The notes under the pieces were generated by a model. It did not search any database. It saw only the letters and a list, made by a program, of their open reading frames with translations, and was not told the origin of the DNA. Both the position numbers and the translations under genes were made by a program. Shown piece by piece: positions 40,609 to 49,923 of a stretch of 63,864 bases of DNA. The stretch's first letter is position 1, and each line of letters starts with the position of its first letter. The DNA comes from Reyranella sp. (GTDB lineage: Bacteria; Pseudomonadota; Alphaproteobacteria; Reyranellales; Reyranellaceae): NCBI GenBank assembly GCA_019750135.1, contig JAIEOV010000067.1, positions 1-63,864 of the forward strand, written 5' to 3'.

Positions 40609-42543
40609 ATGCGTGTCCTTGTGGCGCTGATCGCCTTTGTGGCTGTCGCCGCGCTCAATCTTTTGTGGTGGTGGTGGCCCAACAGGCCGGTCGAGATTGC
40701 CGGCTGGACCAATGCACCTTTGCAGAGCGTGTCGTTCGCGCCCTACCGGCCCGGCCAGAGCCCACTCACCCGTACCTTCCCGACGCCCGACCAGATCGAG
40801 GACGACCTGCGTCGCCTGCAGGGCAAGGTACGGGCTGTCCGCACCTATTCGTCGGGCGAGAACCTCGAGACCGTGCCGCAGCGCGCCGGCAAGTACGGCT
40901 TGAAAGTCTGGCACGGCGCCTGGCTGAACGACAACGACAAGGAGAACCTCGAGCAGATCAACCTCCTGATCGACCATGCCAACAAGTACAAGGACACGGT
41001 CGAGCGGGTGATCGTCGGCAACGAGGTGCTACTGCGCAAGGACCTCACCGCCAACCAGCTGCGGCGCTACATCCGCCAGGTCAAGCAGCGCGTGTCGCAG
41101 CCGGTGACTTACGCCGATGTCTGGGAATTCTGGATGCGCAACCCGTCGCTGGCCGACGAGGTCGACTTCATCACCATCCATATCCTGCCGTACTGGGAAG
41201 ACGTGCCGATCGGCCTCGATCGCCGCGAGCCCGACGGCAAGCCCAGCATCGATAAGCACATCGTCGACATCTACAAGAAAGTGCAGGAGCGCTTTCCCGG
41301 CAAGACGATCGTGATCGGCGAGACCGGCTGGCCGAGCGACGGCCGCATGCGCTCCGACGCGCGGCCCGGCCGGGTCGAGCAGGTGCGCTATTTCTCGACC
41401 TTCCGCTCGATCGCCGATCGCGAGAAGTTCGACTACAACGTCGTCGAAGCCTTCGACCAGTACTGGAAGGCCCGCCAGGAGGGCACGGTGGGCGCCGCCT
41501 GGGGCCTGCTCGACGCCCAGCGCCATGACAAGTTCGAGCTCGGCAAGCCGGTGTCGGCCGAGCCGCACTGGCCGATCCTGTTCATCCTGTCGACCCTGGC
41601 CGGCGGCCTGATGCTGGGCGGCTTCGTCGTGATGCGCCGCGGGGCGGGCGGCAAGGGGATCGCGATCTTCGCCGTCTTCGCCCAGCTGGTCGCTACCTGC
41701 TACGTGCAGGCGACCTGGATCGACCTGTCGCGCACCTTCTACTTCGAGAAGATGGTGGGCGTGGTCTTCTGGGCCGTCCTGCTGGGGCTGTTCAGCTACG
41801 CCCTGCTGCGCGGCATCGCCGACAGCCTGACCGGCAAGATGGCCGATCCGTCGCTTTACGGAGCGCGCGTGCGCGAGGCGTGGCGAGCCTGGCGCGAGCT
41901 GCCGCGCTACCAGATCCTGAGGCGGGCCGACCTGATGCTGCAGGTCCTTTACCTGGTGCTGACGGTGATCTGCATCTTCTACCTGATCGTCATCAGCATC
42001 GACTGGTACGACGGAGTCATCCGCCTCAGCGAGACCTTCTATCGCCAGATCGCCATCGACGGCCGCTACCGCGATTTCCCGATCTGGAGCTTCGTGATCC
42101 CGAGCATCGTGTTGATGGCCTGGAAGACGCTGACCATCGTGCGGCGCGAGCCGGTGTCGCGGGCCGACCGCTGGGCCAAGGCGCTGTCGTTCGGGCGGCT
42201 GCTGGGCTACGACGGCAGCAAGGGCTTCGTCCGCATGGACCGCTCCTACAGCCGCCTGCGGCCGATCCTGCCCGAGATTGCCCTTTCGTTCCTGCTGATC
42301 TTCTGGGCCGTCGTCATGGTGGTCACCGAGGGGGCCATCAAGCTGCACGACGGCGGGGCAGGCGGCTTCGTCGCCGTCGACGGCGGCCGCTGGGTGATCG
42401 GCACGCTGTTCTGGAACACCCAGGCCGACTGGTTCGGCGCACTGGCTGTGCTGATGGCTGTGCCGTATCTGGCGACCATATACGTGTCCCTGCGCGAACC
42501 ACTGGCAGAACCGCCACCGGACTCCTATACCAGCAAGTGGTAG
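40609..42543 (+). CDS. Membrane-bound GH17-type beta-1,3-glucanase/transglycosylase
   Basis: A 644-residue protein: an N-terminal helix, a periplasmic GH17-like TIM barrel (about 30-315) with the acid/base Glu in VIVGNEVLLR and the nucleophile Glu in VIGETGWPSDG, then about seven membrane helices (about 325-625). In proteobacteria this type is linked to cyclic or branched beta-glucan processing. Fusion to several helices suggests it acts on a glucan as it leaves the inner membrane; that is inference. No glycosyltransferase is adjacent. It is co-directional with coxG. Confidence 0.85.
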   Translation: MRVLVALIAFVAVAALNLLWWWWPNRPVEIAGWTNAPLQSVSFAPYRPGQSPLTRTFPTPDQIEDDLRRLQGKVRAVRTYSSGENLETVPQRAGKYGLKVWHGAWLNDNDKENLEQINLLIDHANKYKDTVERVIVGNEVLLRKDLTANQLRRYIRQVKQRVSQPVTYADVWEFWMRNPSLADEVDFITIHILPYWEDVPIGLDRREPDGKPSIDKHIVDIYKKVQERFPGKTIVIGETGWPSDGRMRSDARPGRVEQVRYFSTFRSIADREKFDYNVVEAFDQYWKARQEGTVGAAWGLLDAQRHDKFELGKPVSAEPHWPILFILSTLAGGLMLGGFVVMRRGAGGKGIAIFAVFAQLVATCYVQATWIDLSRTFYFEKMVGVVFWAVLLGLFSYALLRGIADSLTGKMADPSLYGARVREAWRAWRELPRYQILRRADLMLQVLYLVLTVICIFYLIVISIDWYDGVIRLSETFYRQIAIDGRYRDFPIWSFVIPSIVLMAWKTLTIVRREPVSRADRWAKALSFGRLLGYDGSKGFVRMDRSYSRLRPILPEIALSFLLIFWAVVMVVTEGAIKLHDGGAGGFVAVDGGRWVIGTLFWNTQADWFGALAVLMAVPYLATIYVSLREPLAEPPPDSYTSKW

Positions 42544-42571
42544 GCGGCAGCCGCCAGCCAGGAGTTACCAG

Positions 42572-43189
42572 ATGGAAATCAAGGGCGAGTACAAGATCGC
42601 GGCCCCGCGCGATAAGGTCTTTGCGGCGCTGAACGACCCGGCCGTTCTTCAGGCCTGCATTCCGGGCTGCGAATCCCTGGAGAAGACGTCGGATACCGAG
42701 ATGAAGGCCAAGGTGCGCATGCGCATCGGCCCGGTCAGCGCGAGCTTCACGGGTAAGGTCACGCTCTCCGATATCGACCCGCCCAACGGCTACAAGATCA
42801 GTGGCGAGGGGCAGGGTGGGGCTGCGGGCTTCGCCAAGGGCGGCGCCGTGGTCACCCTGCGCGAGGACGCCGGCGACACCGTGCTGAACTACAACGTCGA
42901 CGCCCAGGTCGGCGGCAAGATCGCCCAGGTCGGCGCCCGCCTGATCGACGGCACGGCCAAGAAGCTGGCCGACGAGTTCTTCGGCAAGTTCGCCACCATG
43001 GTCGGCGGCCCGCCGCCGGCTGCGGCGGTGGCTGCCGTGGCCGGGGTGGCGTCGGATACGGGGCCGGCCCCTGAGACGGTTTCTCCGCCGTCACCGCCGC
43101 CCGCTGCGGTGCAGCGCGGTTATCGGCACTGGCTGGTCATCGGCATCGGTGCAGCCGTCCTGGTCGTGATTTTCCTTGCGAGCCGTTAG
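42572..43189 (+). CDS. coxG: CoxG-like SRPBCC protein with C-terminal membrane anchor
   Basis: A 205-residue protein. Residues 1-150 are a CoxG/SRPBCC domain (MEIKGEYKIAAPRDKVFAALNDP, and ACIPGCESL), then a Pro/Ala-rich linker and one C-terminal helix (WLVIGIGAAVLVVIFLA). CoxG is thought to tether CO-dehydrogenase-type hydroxylases to the membrane. It lies 136 bases upstream of the S-L-M structural genes on the same strand. RBS AGGAG precedes the ATG. Confidence 0.88.
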   Translation: MEIKGEYKIAAPRDKVFAALNDPAVLQACIPGCESLEKTSDTEMKAKVRMRIGPVSASFTGKVTLSDIDPPNGYKISGEGQGGAAGFAKGGAVVTLREDAGDTVLNYNVDAQVGGKIAQVGARLIDGTAKKLADEFFGKFATMVGGPPPAAAVAAVAGVASDTGPAPETVSPPSPPPAAVQRGYRHWLVIGIGAAVLVVIFLASR

Positions 43190-43280
43190 CAGCGTTCGCC
43201 TGGTCGGTTGTCATCCGCAATTCGCTTGACCGGCGCATGAGCGGCTTGCGAGAGTCGTTTCAACGCCCAGTGGGTGTGCT

Positions 43281-43300
43281 TTTTGCGCGCCTGCGCAAAA
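43281..43300. promoter_or_regulatory. 8-bp inverted repeat upstream of coxS
   Basis: TTTTGCGC-GCCT-GCGCAAAA is a perfect dyad 25 bases before the coxS ATG. It could be an operator or a short hairpin in the leader; no regulator is adjacent. Confidence 0.35.
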
Positions 43301-43325
43301 CCAACAATGTGAGGGAGAAGAGTAC

Positions 43326-43811
<486 letters not shown>

Positions 43812-43813
43812 CC

Positions 43814-46198
43814 ATGAACGCGCCAACCGGAATCGGCGCCCGGGTCAAGCGGAAGGAAGACCAGCGCTTCCTCACCGGCACGGGCCGTTATGTCGACGAC
43901 CTGCCGCTCGCGCGCGCAACCTACGCACACTTCCTGCGCTCGCCGCATGCCCACGCCACGATCAGGAGCATCGACATCGCGGCCGCCAAGGCGATGCCGG
44001 GCGTGGTCGCGATCTTCACCGGCAAGGATGTCGCCGACGCCAAGGTCGGCGGGCTCATCTGCGGCTGGGTGGTCAAGGACAAGCACGGCCAGCCGCACAA
44101 GGCGCCGCCGCATCCTGTGATGGCGGTCGACACCGTACGCTATGTCGGCGACACGGTGGCCATGGTCGTGGCCAACAGCCAGGACGAGGCCAAGGACGCC
44201 GCAGAGGCGATCAAGGTCGACTACGAGGAGAAGCCCGCCAACGTCGACCTCGCCAAGGCGCTCGACAAGGGTGCGGCCGAGGTTCACGCGGCGGAAGCGC
44301 CCGGCAACCTGATCTACGACTGGGAGATCGGCGTGAAGGCCGATGTCGACGCCGCCTTCGCCAAGGCGGCCCACGTCACCAAGCTCGACCTGGTCAACAA
44401 CCGCCTGATCCCCAACGCCATGGAGCCGCGCGCCGCGGCGGCGGAGTACGACAAGGGCACGGGCAACTACACACTGTGGTCAACGTCGCAGAACCCGCAT
44501 GTGCTGCGGCTCATCCTGTCGGCCTTCGTGCTGGGCATCCCGGAGCACAAGCTGCGCGTCATCGCCCCCGACGTGGGCGGTGGCTTCGGCAGCAAGATCT
44601 TCTGCTACAACGAAGAGACGATGGTGACCTGGGCGGCGTCCCGCGTCGGCCGTCCGATCAAGTGGACCGCCGAGCGCAGCGAATCGTTCCAGACCGACGC
44701 GCATGGCCGCGACCATGTCACCCACGCCGAGCTGGCGCTCGACAAGGACGGCAAGTTCCTCGCCCTGAAGGTCGAGACCATCGCCAACATGGGCGCGTAC
44801 CTGTCGACCTTCTCGACAGCGGTGCCGACCTACCTCTACGCCACGCTGCTGGCCGGCCAGTACACCACGCCGCTGATCTACGCCAACGTGAAGGCGGCAC
44901 TGACGCACACCGCGCCGGTCGACGCCTATCGCGGCGCCGGACGGCCGGAAGCGACGTTCGTCGTCGAGACGATCGTCAGCAAGGCGGCCCAGGAGCTGAA
45001 GATGGATCCGGCGGAGCTGCGCCGGAAGAACTTCATTCCGTCGGACGCTTTCCCGTACCAGACGCCGGTGGCGCTGCAGTACGACTCGGGCAACTACCCG
45101 CCGATCATCGACGAGGCGATCAAGATCGCCGACTACAAGGGCTTCGAGGCGCGTCGCGCCGAGGCCAAGTCGCGCGGCAAGCTGCGCGGCATCGGCTTCT
45201 CGTCCTACATCGAGGCCTGCGGGCTGGCGCCTTCCCAGGTGATCGGCCAGCTGGGCGGCGGTGTCGGCCAGTGGGAGTCGGCGCAGATCAAGTTCAACCC
45301 GACGGGCAACGTCCAGATCCTGACCGGCGCGCACAGCCACGGCCAGAGCCATGAGACGACCTTCGCCCAGATCATCTCGGACAAGCTCGGCGTCCCGCTC
45401 GAGCAGATCGAGGTGGTGCACGGCGACACCGCGACCACGCCGTTCGGCATGGGCAGCTACGGCAGCCGCTCGCTGGCGGTCGGTGGTTCGGCGATCATGA
45501 AGGCGGCGGACAAGATCATCGCCAAGGGCAAGAAGATCGCCGCCCATCTCATGGAGGCCTCGGTGGCCGACGTCGTTTTCGAGAACGGCACCTTCAAGGT
45601 GGCGGGCACGGACAAGGCGGTGCCGCTCGGCCAGGCGGTGTTCGCCGCCTACGTGCCGCACAACTATCCGCTGACCGAGCTCGAGCCCGGCATGGACGAG
45701 AACGCCTTCTACGATCCGGCGAACTTCGTCTATCCGGCCGGCACGCAGATCTGCGAGGTCGAGATCGACCCGGAGACCGGCGTGGTCGAGGTCATCAGCC
45801 ATACGGCCGTCGACGATTTCGGCAACATCATCAATCCGATGATCGTCGAGGGCCAGGTGCATGGCGGCATCGTGCAGGGCGTCGGCCAGGCGCTGCTCGA
45901 GAATGCCGTTTACGACAAGGAGACGGGCCAGCTCGTGAGCGGCTCGTACATGGACTACACCATGCCGCGCGCCGACGACGTGCCGTCGTTCAAGCTCGGC
46001 TACAAGGTCACGCCCTGCCCGCACAATCCGCTGGGCGTGAAGGGATGCGGTGAGGCCGGTGCGATCGCCGCACCTGCCGCCGTGATGAATGCCGTCCATG
46101 ACGCGCTGGCGCCGGTTGGCGTCAAGCATGTCGAGATGCCCGCCACGCCGCTCAATGTGTGGCAGGCAATCCATGGCGCACGCGCGGCGGCCGAGTAA
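43814..46198 (+). CDS. coxL: Molybdenum hydroxylase large subunit, form II CoxL-like
   Basis: A 794-residue molybdopterin-cytosine-dinucleotide subunit of the xanthine oxidase family. The active-site loop reads AYRGAGR (371-377), the form II signature; the form I CO dehydrogenase loop AYRCSFR, with the Cu-binding Cys, is absent. CO oxidation is therefore doubtful, and hydroxylation of an organic substrate is at least as likely. Other blocks: VGGGFGSK, the C-terminal GCGEAGAI with the catalytic Glu, and the Q-loop GQSHETTFAQ. Maturation genes (coxDEF) are not in the window. Confidence 0.92.
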   Translation: MNAPTGIGARVKRKEDQRFLTGTGRYVDDLPLARATYAHFLRSPHAHATIRSIDIAAAKAMPGVVAIFTGKDVADAKVGGLICGWVVKDKHGQPHKAPPHPVMAVDTVRYVGDTVAMVVANSQDEAKDAAEAIKVDYEEKPANVDLAKALDKGAAEVHAAEAPGNLIYDWEIGVKADVDAAFAKAAHVTKLDLVNNRLIPNAMEPRAAAAEYDKGTGNYTLWSTSQNPHVLRLILSAFVLGIPEHKLRVIAPDVGGGFGSKIFCYNEETMVTWAASRVGRPIKWTAERSESFQTDAHGRDHVTHAELALDKDGKFLALKVETIANMGAYLSTFSTAVPTYLYATLLAGQYTTPLIYANVKAALTHTAPVDAYRGAGRPEATFVVETIVSKAAQELKMDPAELRRKNFIPSDAFPYQTPVALQYDSGNYPPIIDEAIKIADYKGFEARRAEAKSRGKLRGIGFSSYIEACGLAPSQVIGQLGGGVGQWESAQIKFNPTGNVQILTGAHSHGQSHETTFAQIISDKLGVPLEQIEVVHGDTATTPFGMGSYGSRSLAVGGSAIMKAADKIIAKGKKIAAHLMEASVADVVFENGTFKVAGTDKAVPLGQAVFAAYVPHNYPLTELEPGMDENAFYDPANFVYPAGTQICEVEIDPETGVVEVISHTAVDDFGNIINPMIVEGQVHGGIVQGVGQALLENAVYDKETGQLVSGSYMDYTMPRADDVPSFKLGYKVTPCPHNPLGVKGCGEAGAIAAPAAVMNAVHDALAPVGVKHVEMPATPLNVWQAIHGARAAAE

Positions 46199-46212
46199 CG
46201 GGAGGATCTGAG

Positions 46213-47010
46213 ATGTACGATTTCCACTACCATCGCCCGAAGACGCTGGCCGACGCGGCCAACCTTCTGAAGGGCAAGGATGAAGCGCGCCCGATGTCGG
46301 GCGGCATGACCCTGATCCCGACACTGAAGCAGCGGCTCGCCAAGCCCAGTGACGTCGTCGATCTCGGCGGCATCAAGGAGCTGGCCGGCATCAAGGTCGA
46401 GGGCAACAACGTCGTGATCGGCGGCATGACCCGTCACGCCGACGTCGCGAGTTCGGCCGACGTGAAGTCGGCGATCCCAGCGCTGGCGCATCTCGCCGGC
46501 CATATCGGCGATCCGGCGGTGCGCAACCGCGGCACGATGGGCGGCTCGGTCGCCAACAACGATCCGGCGGCGGACTATCCGGCAGCGGTGCTGGCGCTCG
46601 GCGCCACCATCACCACCAACACCGGCAAGCACACGGCCGACAGCTTCTTCAAGGGTCTGTTCGAGACGGCGCTCTCCGACGGCGAGCTGATCACCTCGAT
46701 CAGCTTCCCCAAGGCCGAGAAGGCCGCCTACATGAAGTTCCCCAACCCGGCCTCGCGCTACGCCATGGTCGGCGTGTTCGTGGCCAAGACGGCGGGCGGC
46801 GTGCGCGTCGCCGTCACCGGCGCGGGCCCCTGCGTCTTCCGCGTCAAGGCAATGGAGGATGCGCTGACCAAGAACTTCTCGTCGGACGCCATCAAGGACA
46901 TCAAGGTCCCCGCCGACGGCCTGAACAGCGACATCCACGCCAGCGCCGAGTACCGCGCTCACCTGGTGAACGTCATGGCCCGCCGCGCCGTCGACGCCGC
47001 CAACAAGTAG
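46213..47010 (+). CDS. coxM: Molybdenum hydroxylase FAD-binding medium subunit (CoxM-like)
   Basis: A 265-residue PCMH-fold flavoprotein. FAD motifs are MSGGMTLIPTLKQRLAKP and GTMGGSVANNDPAADYPAAV in part, both typical of CoxM/XdhB. It accepts electrons from CoxS and passes them to an acceptor such as quinone. ATG 46213 has GGGAGG upstream. It is the last gene of coxGSLM and is followed by a strong terminator. Confidence 0.92.
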   Translation: MYDFHYHRPKTLADAANLLKGKDEARPMSGGMTLIPTLKQRLAKPSDVVDLGGIKELAGIKVEGNNVVIGGMTRHADVASSADVKSAIPALAHLAGHIGDPAVRNRGTMGGSVANNDPAADYPAAVLALGATITTNTGKHTADSFFKGLFETALSDGELITSISFPKAEKAAYMKFPNPASRYAMVGVFVAKTAGGVRVAVTGAGPCVFRVKAMEDALTKNFSSDAIKDIKVPADGLNSDIHASAEYRAHLVNVMARRAVDAANK

Positions 47011-47037
47011 CCGCCGGCTCGAGGAACGATTAACGTC

Positions 47038-47066
47038 AGGGGCGCCCATCGGGCGCCCCTTTCGTT
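47038..47066 (+). terminator. Terminator after coxM
   Basis: AGGGGCGCCC-ATC-GGGCGCCCCT is a perfect 10-bp stem followed by TTCGTTT. The same hairpin-ATC-hairpin design ends the Bug gene at 59260. Confidence 0.85.
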
Positions 47067-47081
47067 TGCAGAGAGTACGAC

Positions 47082-47723
47082 ATGAAGGCTTTGGTGACGG
47101 GCTTCGATCCGTTCGGCGGGGACGAGGTCAACCCGTCTTCCCTTGCGGTCGGCAAGCTCAGGAAGAAGATCGCCGGCATCGCCGTCCACACCGCCGAGCT
47201 GCCGACTTCCTATGCGAAGTCGGCCGGCGTGCTACGCGCGGCGATCGACAAGGTCCGGCCCGACATCGTGCTGTGCGTCGGCCAGGCCGGCGGCCGCAGC
47301 GAGCTCTGCTTGGAGCGCGTCGGCATCAACGTGCAGGACGCCCGCATCCGCGACAATGACGGCAAGCAGCCGATCGACAAGCCAGTGGTGAAGGACGGCC
47401 CGGCGGCGTACTTCGCCACCTTGCCGATCAAGGCCTGCGTGGCGGCGATGCGCAAGGCGGGCCTGCCGGCGGCCGTGTCGAACACCGCCGGCACCTTCGT
47501 CTGCAACCACATCCTCTATTCGCTGATGGACATCGCCCAGGACCATCCCGTGGCCTTCCGCGGCGGCTTCCTGCACATCCCCTATGTGCCCGAGCAGGCC
47601 GCCCGGCTGGGCGCCGCGCCGTCGATGGCGGTGGCGGACATCGTGCGCGGCATCGAGATCATCCTCGAAGTCAGCGCCGAGCGGACCGTCGACATCCACA
47701 CGGTCGAGGGGCGCATCTCCTAG
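47082..47723 (+). CDS. pcp: Pyroglutamyl-peptidase I
   Basis: A 213-residue C15 cysteine peptidase that removes N-terminal pyroglutamate. The start KALVTGFDPFGGDEVNPS is typical. The catalytic triad is visible: Glu in LCLERVGINVQDA, Cys in AGTFVCNHILYSL, and His in GGFLHIPYVPEQA. It is separated from coxM by the terminator, so it is expressed independently. Confidence 0.92.
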   Translation: MKALVTGFDPFGGDEVNPSSLAVGKLRKKIAGIAVHTAELPTSYAKSAGVLRAAIDKVRPDIVLCVGQAGGRSELCLERVGINVQDARIRDNDGKQPIDKPVVKDGPAAYFATLPIKACVAAMRKAGLPAAVSNTAGTFVCNHILYSLMDIAQDHPVAFRGGFLHIPYVPEQAARLGAAPSMAVADIVRGIEIILEVSAERTVDIHTVEGRIS

Positions 47724-47993
47724 TTGGAATCGCCACCGACCCGCCGTCAGCGCCGCCCATTCCCGATGATGCGTGCATGGCCTGCGCCACATAAGCATTC
47801 ATCGGGGCAAGGGCGACCGAGAAGTCTTCGCCTCTACCGACAAAACGAAAGAAGAGCGTCCTGAGCCTGGTGTAGTCGGGCCACATGGCGGCATCACTGG
47901 CGGCCTCGAACTCCGCCTGAGGGAGGAAGGCCGCATAGGCCAGTGTAAGCTGGCGGCGCGGCAATCGGCACTTGGCGCAAGCAGTCCGGACCG

Positions 47994-48779
47994 TCAGACC
48001 GGCGTGTAGATGACGAGCTTCAGGGCCGGGTCGTCGCTGGCCTGAAAGCTCGCATGCTCGAAGCGCAGCAGGCCCTTCTTGGGGTGACTCATCAGCTTGC
48101 GGCCGGAGACGGCGGCGCGAACGTCGTGGGCCTTCCACCAGGTCGTGAACTCCGGGCTCTCCCGGCGCAGGCGGGCCAACAGGTCGACGAAGGCCGGGTC
48201 GTCCGCCCACAGATCGTGGGTGGCGCGGAACTGCGCGACCACGCGCCTTGCCTGCTCGTTCCAGCCCGCACCAAACACGCGTCGCGTGGCGGGCTTGGTC
48301 AGGATGATGATGAGGATGTTGCGATCCTCTTCGGGTAGCCGGCTGAAGGCGAAGACTTCCTCGGCAGCCTTGTTCCAGACAAGCACGTCCCAGCGGCGGC
48401 CGGTGACGTAGGCCGGCTGGTTGAGGCCCTCGACGACGCGCCTAATCGCCTCGGGCACGGTCTCGCGCACGAAGACGCGGCGGCCCGGATTGCGGGTGAG
48501 CGCGCGCAGATGGGCGTGCTCGACCTTGCTCAGGCGCAAGGCGCGGGCCAGCGCATCGACCGTCGTGACCGACGGGCTGACCGACCGGCCCTGTTCCAGG
48601 CGGATGTACCAATCGACGCCGATGCCCGCGAGCTCGGCCACTTCCTCGCGGCGCAGCCCCGGCGTGCGCCGCCGCCGGCCGATCGGCAGTCCGGCCGCAC
48701 GGGGCGTCAGGCGTTCCCGGCGCGAGCGCAGGAAGTCGCCCAGTTCATTGCGGCTGCGATCGGGGAGGGTGGCATCCAT
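47994..48779 (-). CDS. XRE-family regulator with MmyB-like ligand domain
   Basis: A 261-residue transcription factor. The N-terminal helix-turn-helix includes RTPGLRREEVAELAGIGVDWYIRLEQGR, here given in part, a hallmark of this family. The C-terminal MmyB-like domain (VTGRRWDVLVWNKAAEEVF onward) probably binds a small lipid or acyl ligand. ATG 48779 was chosen, with GGGATC just before it; homology begins there. It is divergent from the reductase gene at 48856, which it probably controls through the dyad at 48792-48827. Confidence 0.9.
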   Translation of the reverse strand: MDATLPDRSRNELGDFLRSRRERLTPRAAGLPIGRRRRTPGLRREEVAELAGIGVDWYIRLEQGRSVSPSVTTVDALARALRLSKVEHAHLRALTRNPGRRVFVRETVPEAIRRVVEGLNQPAYVTGRRWDVLVWNKAAEEVFAFSRLPEEDRNILIIILTKPATRRVFGAGWNEQARRVVAQFRATHDLWADDPAFVDLLARLRRESPEFTTWWKAHDVRAAVSGRKLMSHPKKGLLRFEHASFQASDDPALKLVIYTPV

Positions 48780-48791
48780 GATCCCAGGATA

Positions 48792-48827
48792 ATACCAGGT
48801 CTGAATGCCGATCGTCAGGTCCGGTAT
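48792..48827. promoter_or_regulatory. Candidate operator between MmyB-like regulator and reductase
   Basis: ATACCAGGTCTGA (48792-48804) and TCAGGTCCGGTAT (48815-48827) form an imperfect inverted repeat, 10 of 13 positions, centred about 48810 in the 76-base divergent gap. CAGGTC also occurs as a direct repeat. The position fits autoregulation plus control of the reductase. Confidence 0.5.
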
Positions 48828-48855
48828 CCATGGTTGTCCGCAACAAGAGGCGTCC

Positions 48856-49923
48856 ATGAAAGCAGCAGTTTTGAAGGCCTTTGGCTCACCCCTCGTCGTC
48901 GAGACCGTGCCCGATCCGGTGCTGGGCACAGGCGAGGTCATCGTCGACGTTGCGGCGACCAAGGTGCTCGCCTATGCCGGCGACGTGCTGAGCGGCCAGC
49001 GCCGCTATCTGCTGGAGCCGCCGGTGATCCCGGGCGCCGGCTGCATCGGCCGCGTGCGCGAGGTCGGACCCGACGCGACGGAACTGGCGCCGGGCGACTG
49101 GGTGTTCTGCGATCCCACGGTGCGTTCGCGCGATAATGCGCAGGCGCCCGATATCATCCTGCAGGGCCTGACCGCCAGCAGCGAGCGCGCCAAGCGCCTG
49201 CAAGAGTACTTTCACGACGGTTCGTGGGCCGAGCGGGTGCGCGTGCCGACCGAATGCGTCGTGCGCATCGGTCCGCTGAGCGATGCCGAAGCCGTCTCAT
49301 GGTGCGCGTTCGGCAATTTCGTGGTGCCCTACGGCGGCTTCGTCGCAGCCAATCTGCAGACGGGCGAGACGGTCCTGGTCAACGGCGCGACCGGCGCTTT
49401 TGGCAGCGGCGCCGTCGCCGTGGCGCTGGCGATGGGCGCCCGGGCCGTGATCGCCACCGGCCGCAACGGCCAGGCCCTCGACGATCTGGTGCGTCGCTTC
49501 GGCCAACGCGTGCGGCCGGTCCGCATGGCCGTCGACGAGGAGCGCGACCGCCAAGCGATCCTCGACACCGCGGCGGCGCCAATAGACTGCGTGCTCGACC
49601 TCCTGCCGCCCGCCGCCACGCCGGCCCAGGTGCGAGCCGCGCTGCTCACCGCGCGGCCTTACGGGCGCGTGGTGCTGATGGGCGGTGTCCGCCAGGACAT
49701 CGCCGTTCCGTATGACTGGCTGATGCGCAATTGCATCGCCATCCGCGGACAGTGGATGTATTCGCGCGATTCCATTGCCCGGTTGGTGGCGATGGTGCGG
49801 ACCGGGCTGCTGTCGCTCGATCATCACGAGGCCAAGTGCTTCAGCCTCGACGAGGTGAATGCGGCGATCGCCCACGCTGCGGCCAGTGCCGGGCCCTTCG
49901 CGATGACCGTGCTGCGGCCCTGA
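48856..49923 (+). CDS. MDR-family alcohol dehydrogenase/reductase-like protein
   Basis: A 355-residue medium-chain dehydrogenase/reductase. It starts MKAAVLKAFGSPLVVE and has GAGCIGRVREVG, the nucleotide loop VNGATGAFGSGAVAVALAMG and VDCVLDLLPP-type strand ends. The usual catalytic-zinc Cys/His set is incomplete (Ala-Tyr in place of Cys-His near residue 39), so it is probably a zinc-free NADPH reductase. ATG 48856 was chosen over an extension into the operator. The divergent neighbour is its likely regulator; it converges on the RND pump gene with no gap. Confidence 0.85.
   Translation: MKAAVLKAFGSPLVVETVPDPVLGTGEVIVDVAATKVLAYAGDVLSGQRRYLLEPPVIPGAGCIGRVREVGPDATELAPGDWVFCDPTVRSRDNAQAPDIILQGLTASSERAKRLQEYFHDGSWAERVRVPTECVVRIGPLSDAEAVSWCAFGNFVVPYGGFVAANLQTGETVLVNGATGAFGSGAVAVALAMGARAVIATGRNGQALDDLVRRFGQRVRPVRMAVDEERDRQAILDTAAAPIDCVLDLLPPAATPAQVRAALLTARPYGRVVLMGGVRQDIAVPYDWLMRNCIAIRGQWMYSRDSIARLVAMVRTGLLSLDHHEAKCFSLDEVNAAIAHAAASAGPFAMTVLRP

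Noticed and set aside
43190..43325. Promoter before coxS (TTGACC near 43227)
   Set aside because: The -35-like hexamer has no convincing -10 at proper spacing, so no promoter is called.
43814..46198. Form I (true CO dehydrogenase) assignment of CoxL
   Set aside because: The diagnostic AYRCSFR loop is absent; AYRGAGR is present.
47724..47993. Minus-strand peptide in the pcp/regulator gap (contains MWPDYTRLRTLFFRFVGRGE)
   Set aside because: It looks somewhat protein-like but has no start with a ribosome site, no known family, and its frame runs into the antisense of pcp. It may be a remnant; the 270-base gap otherwise shows nothing clear.
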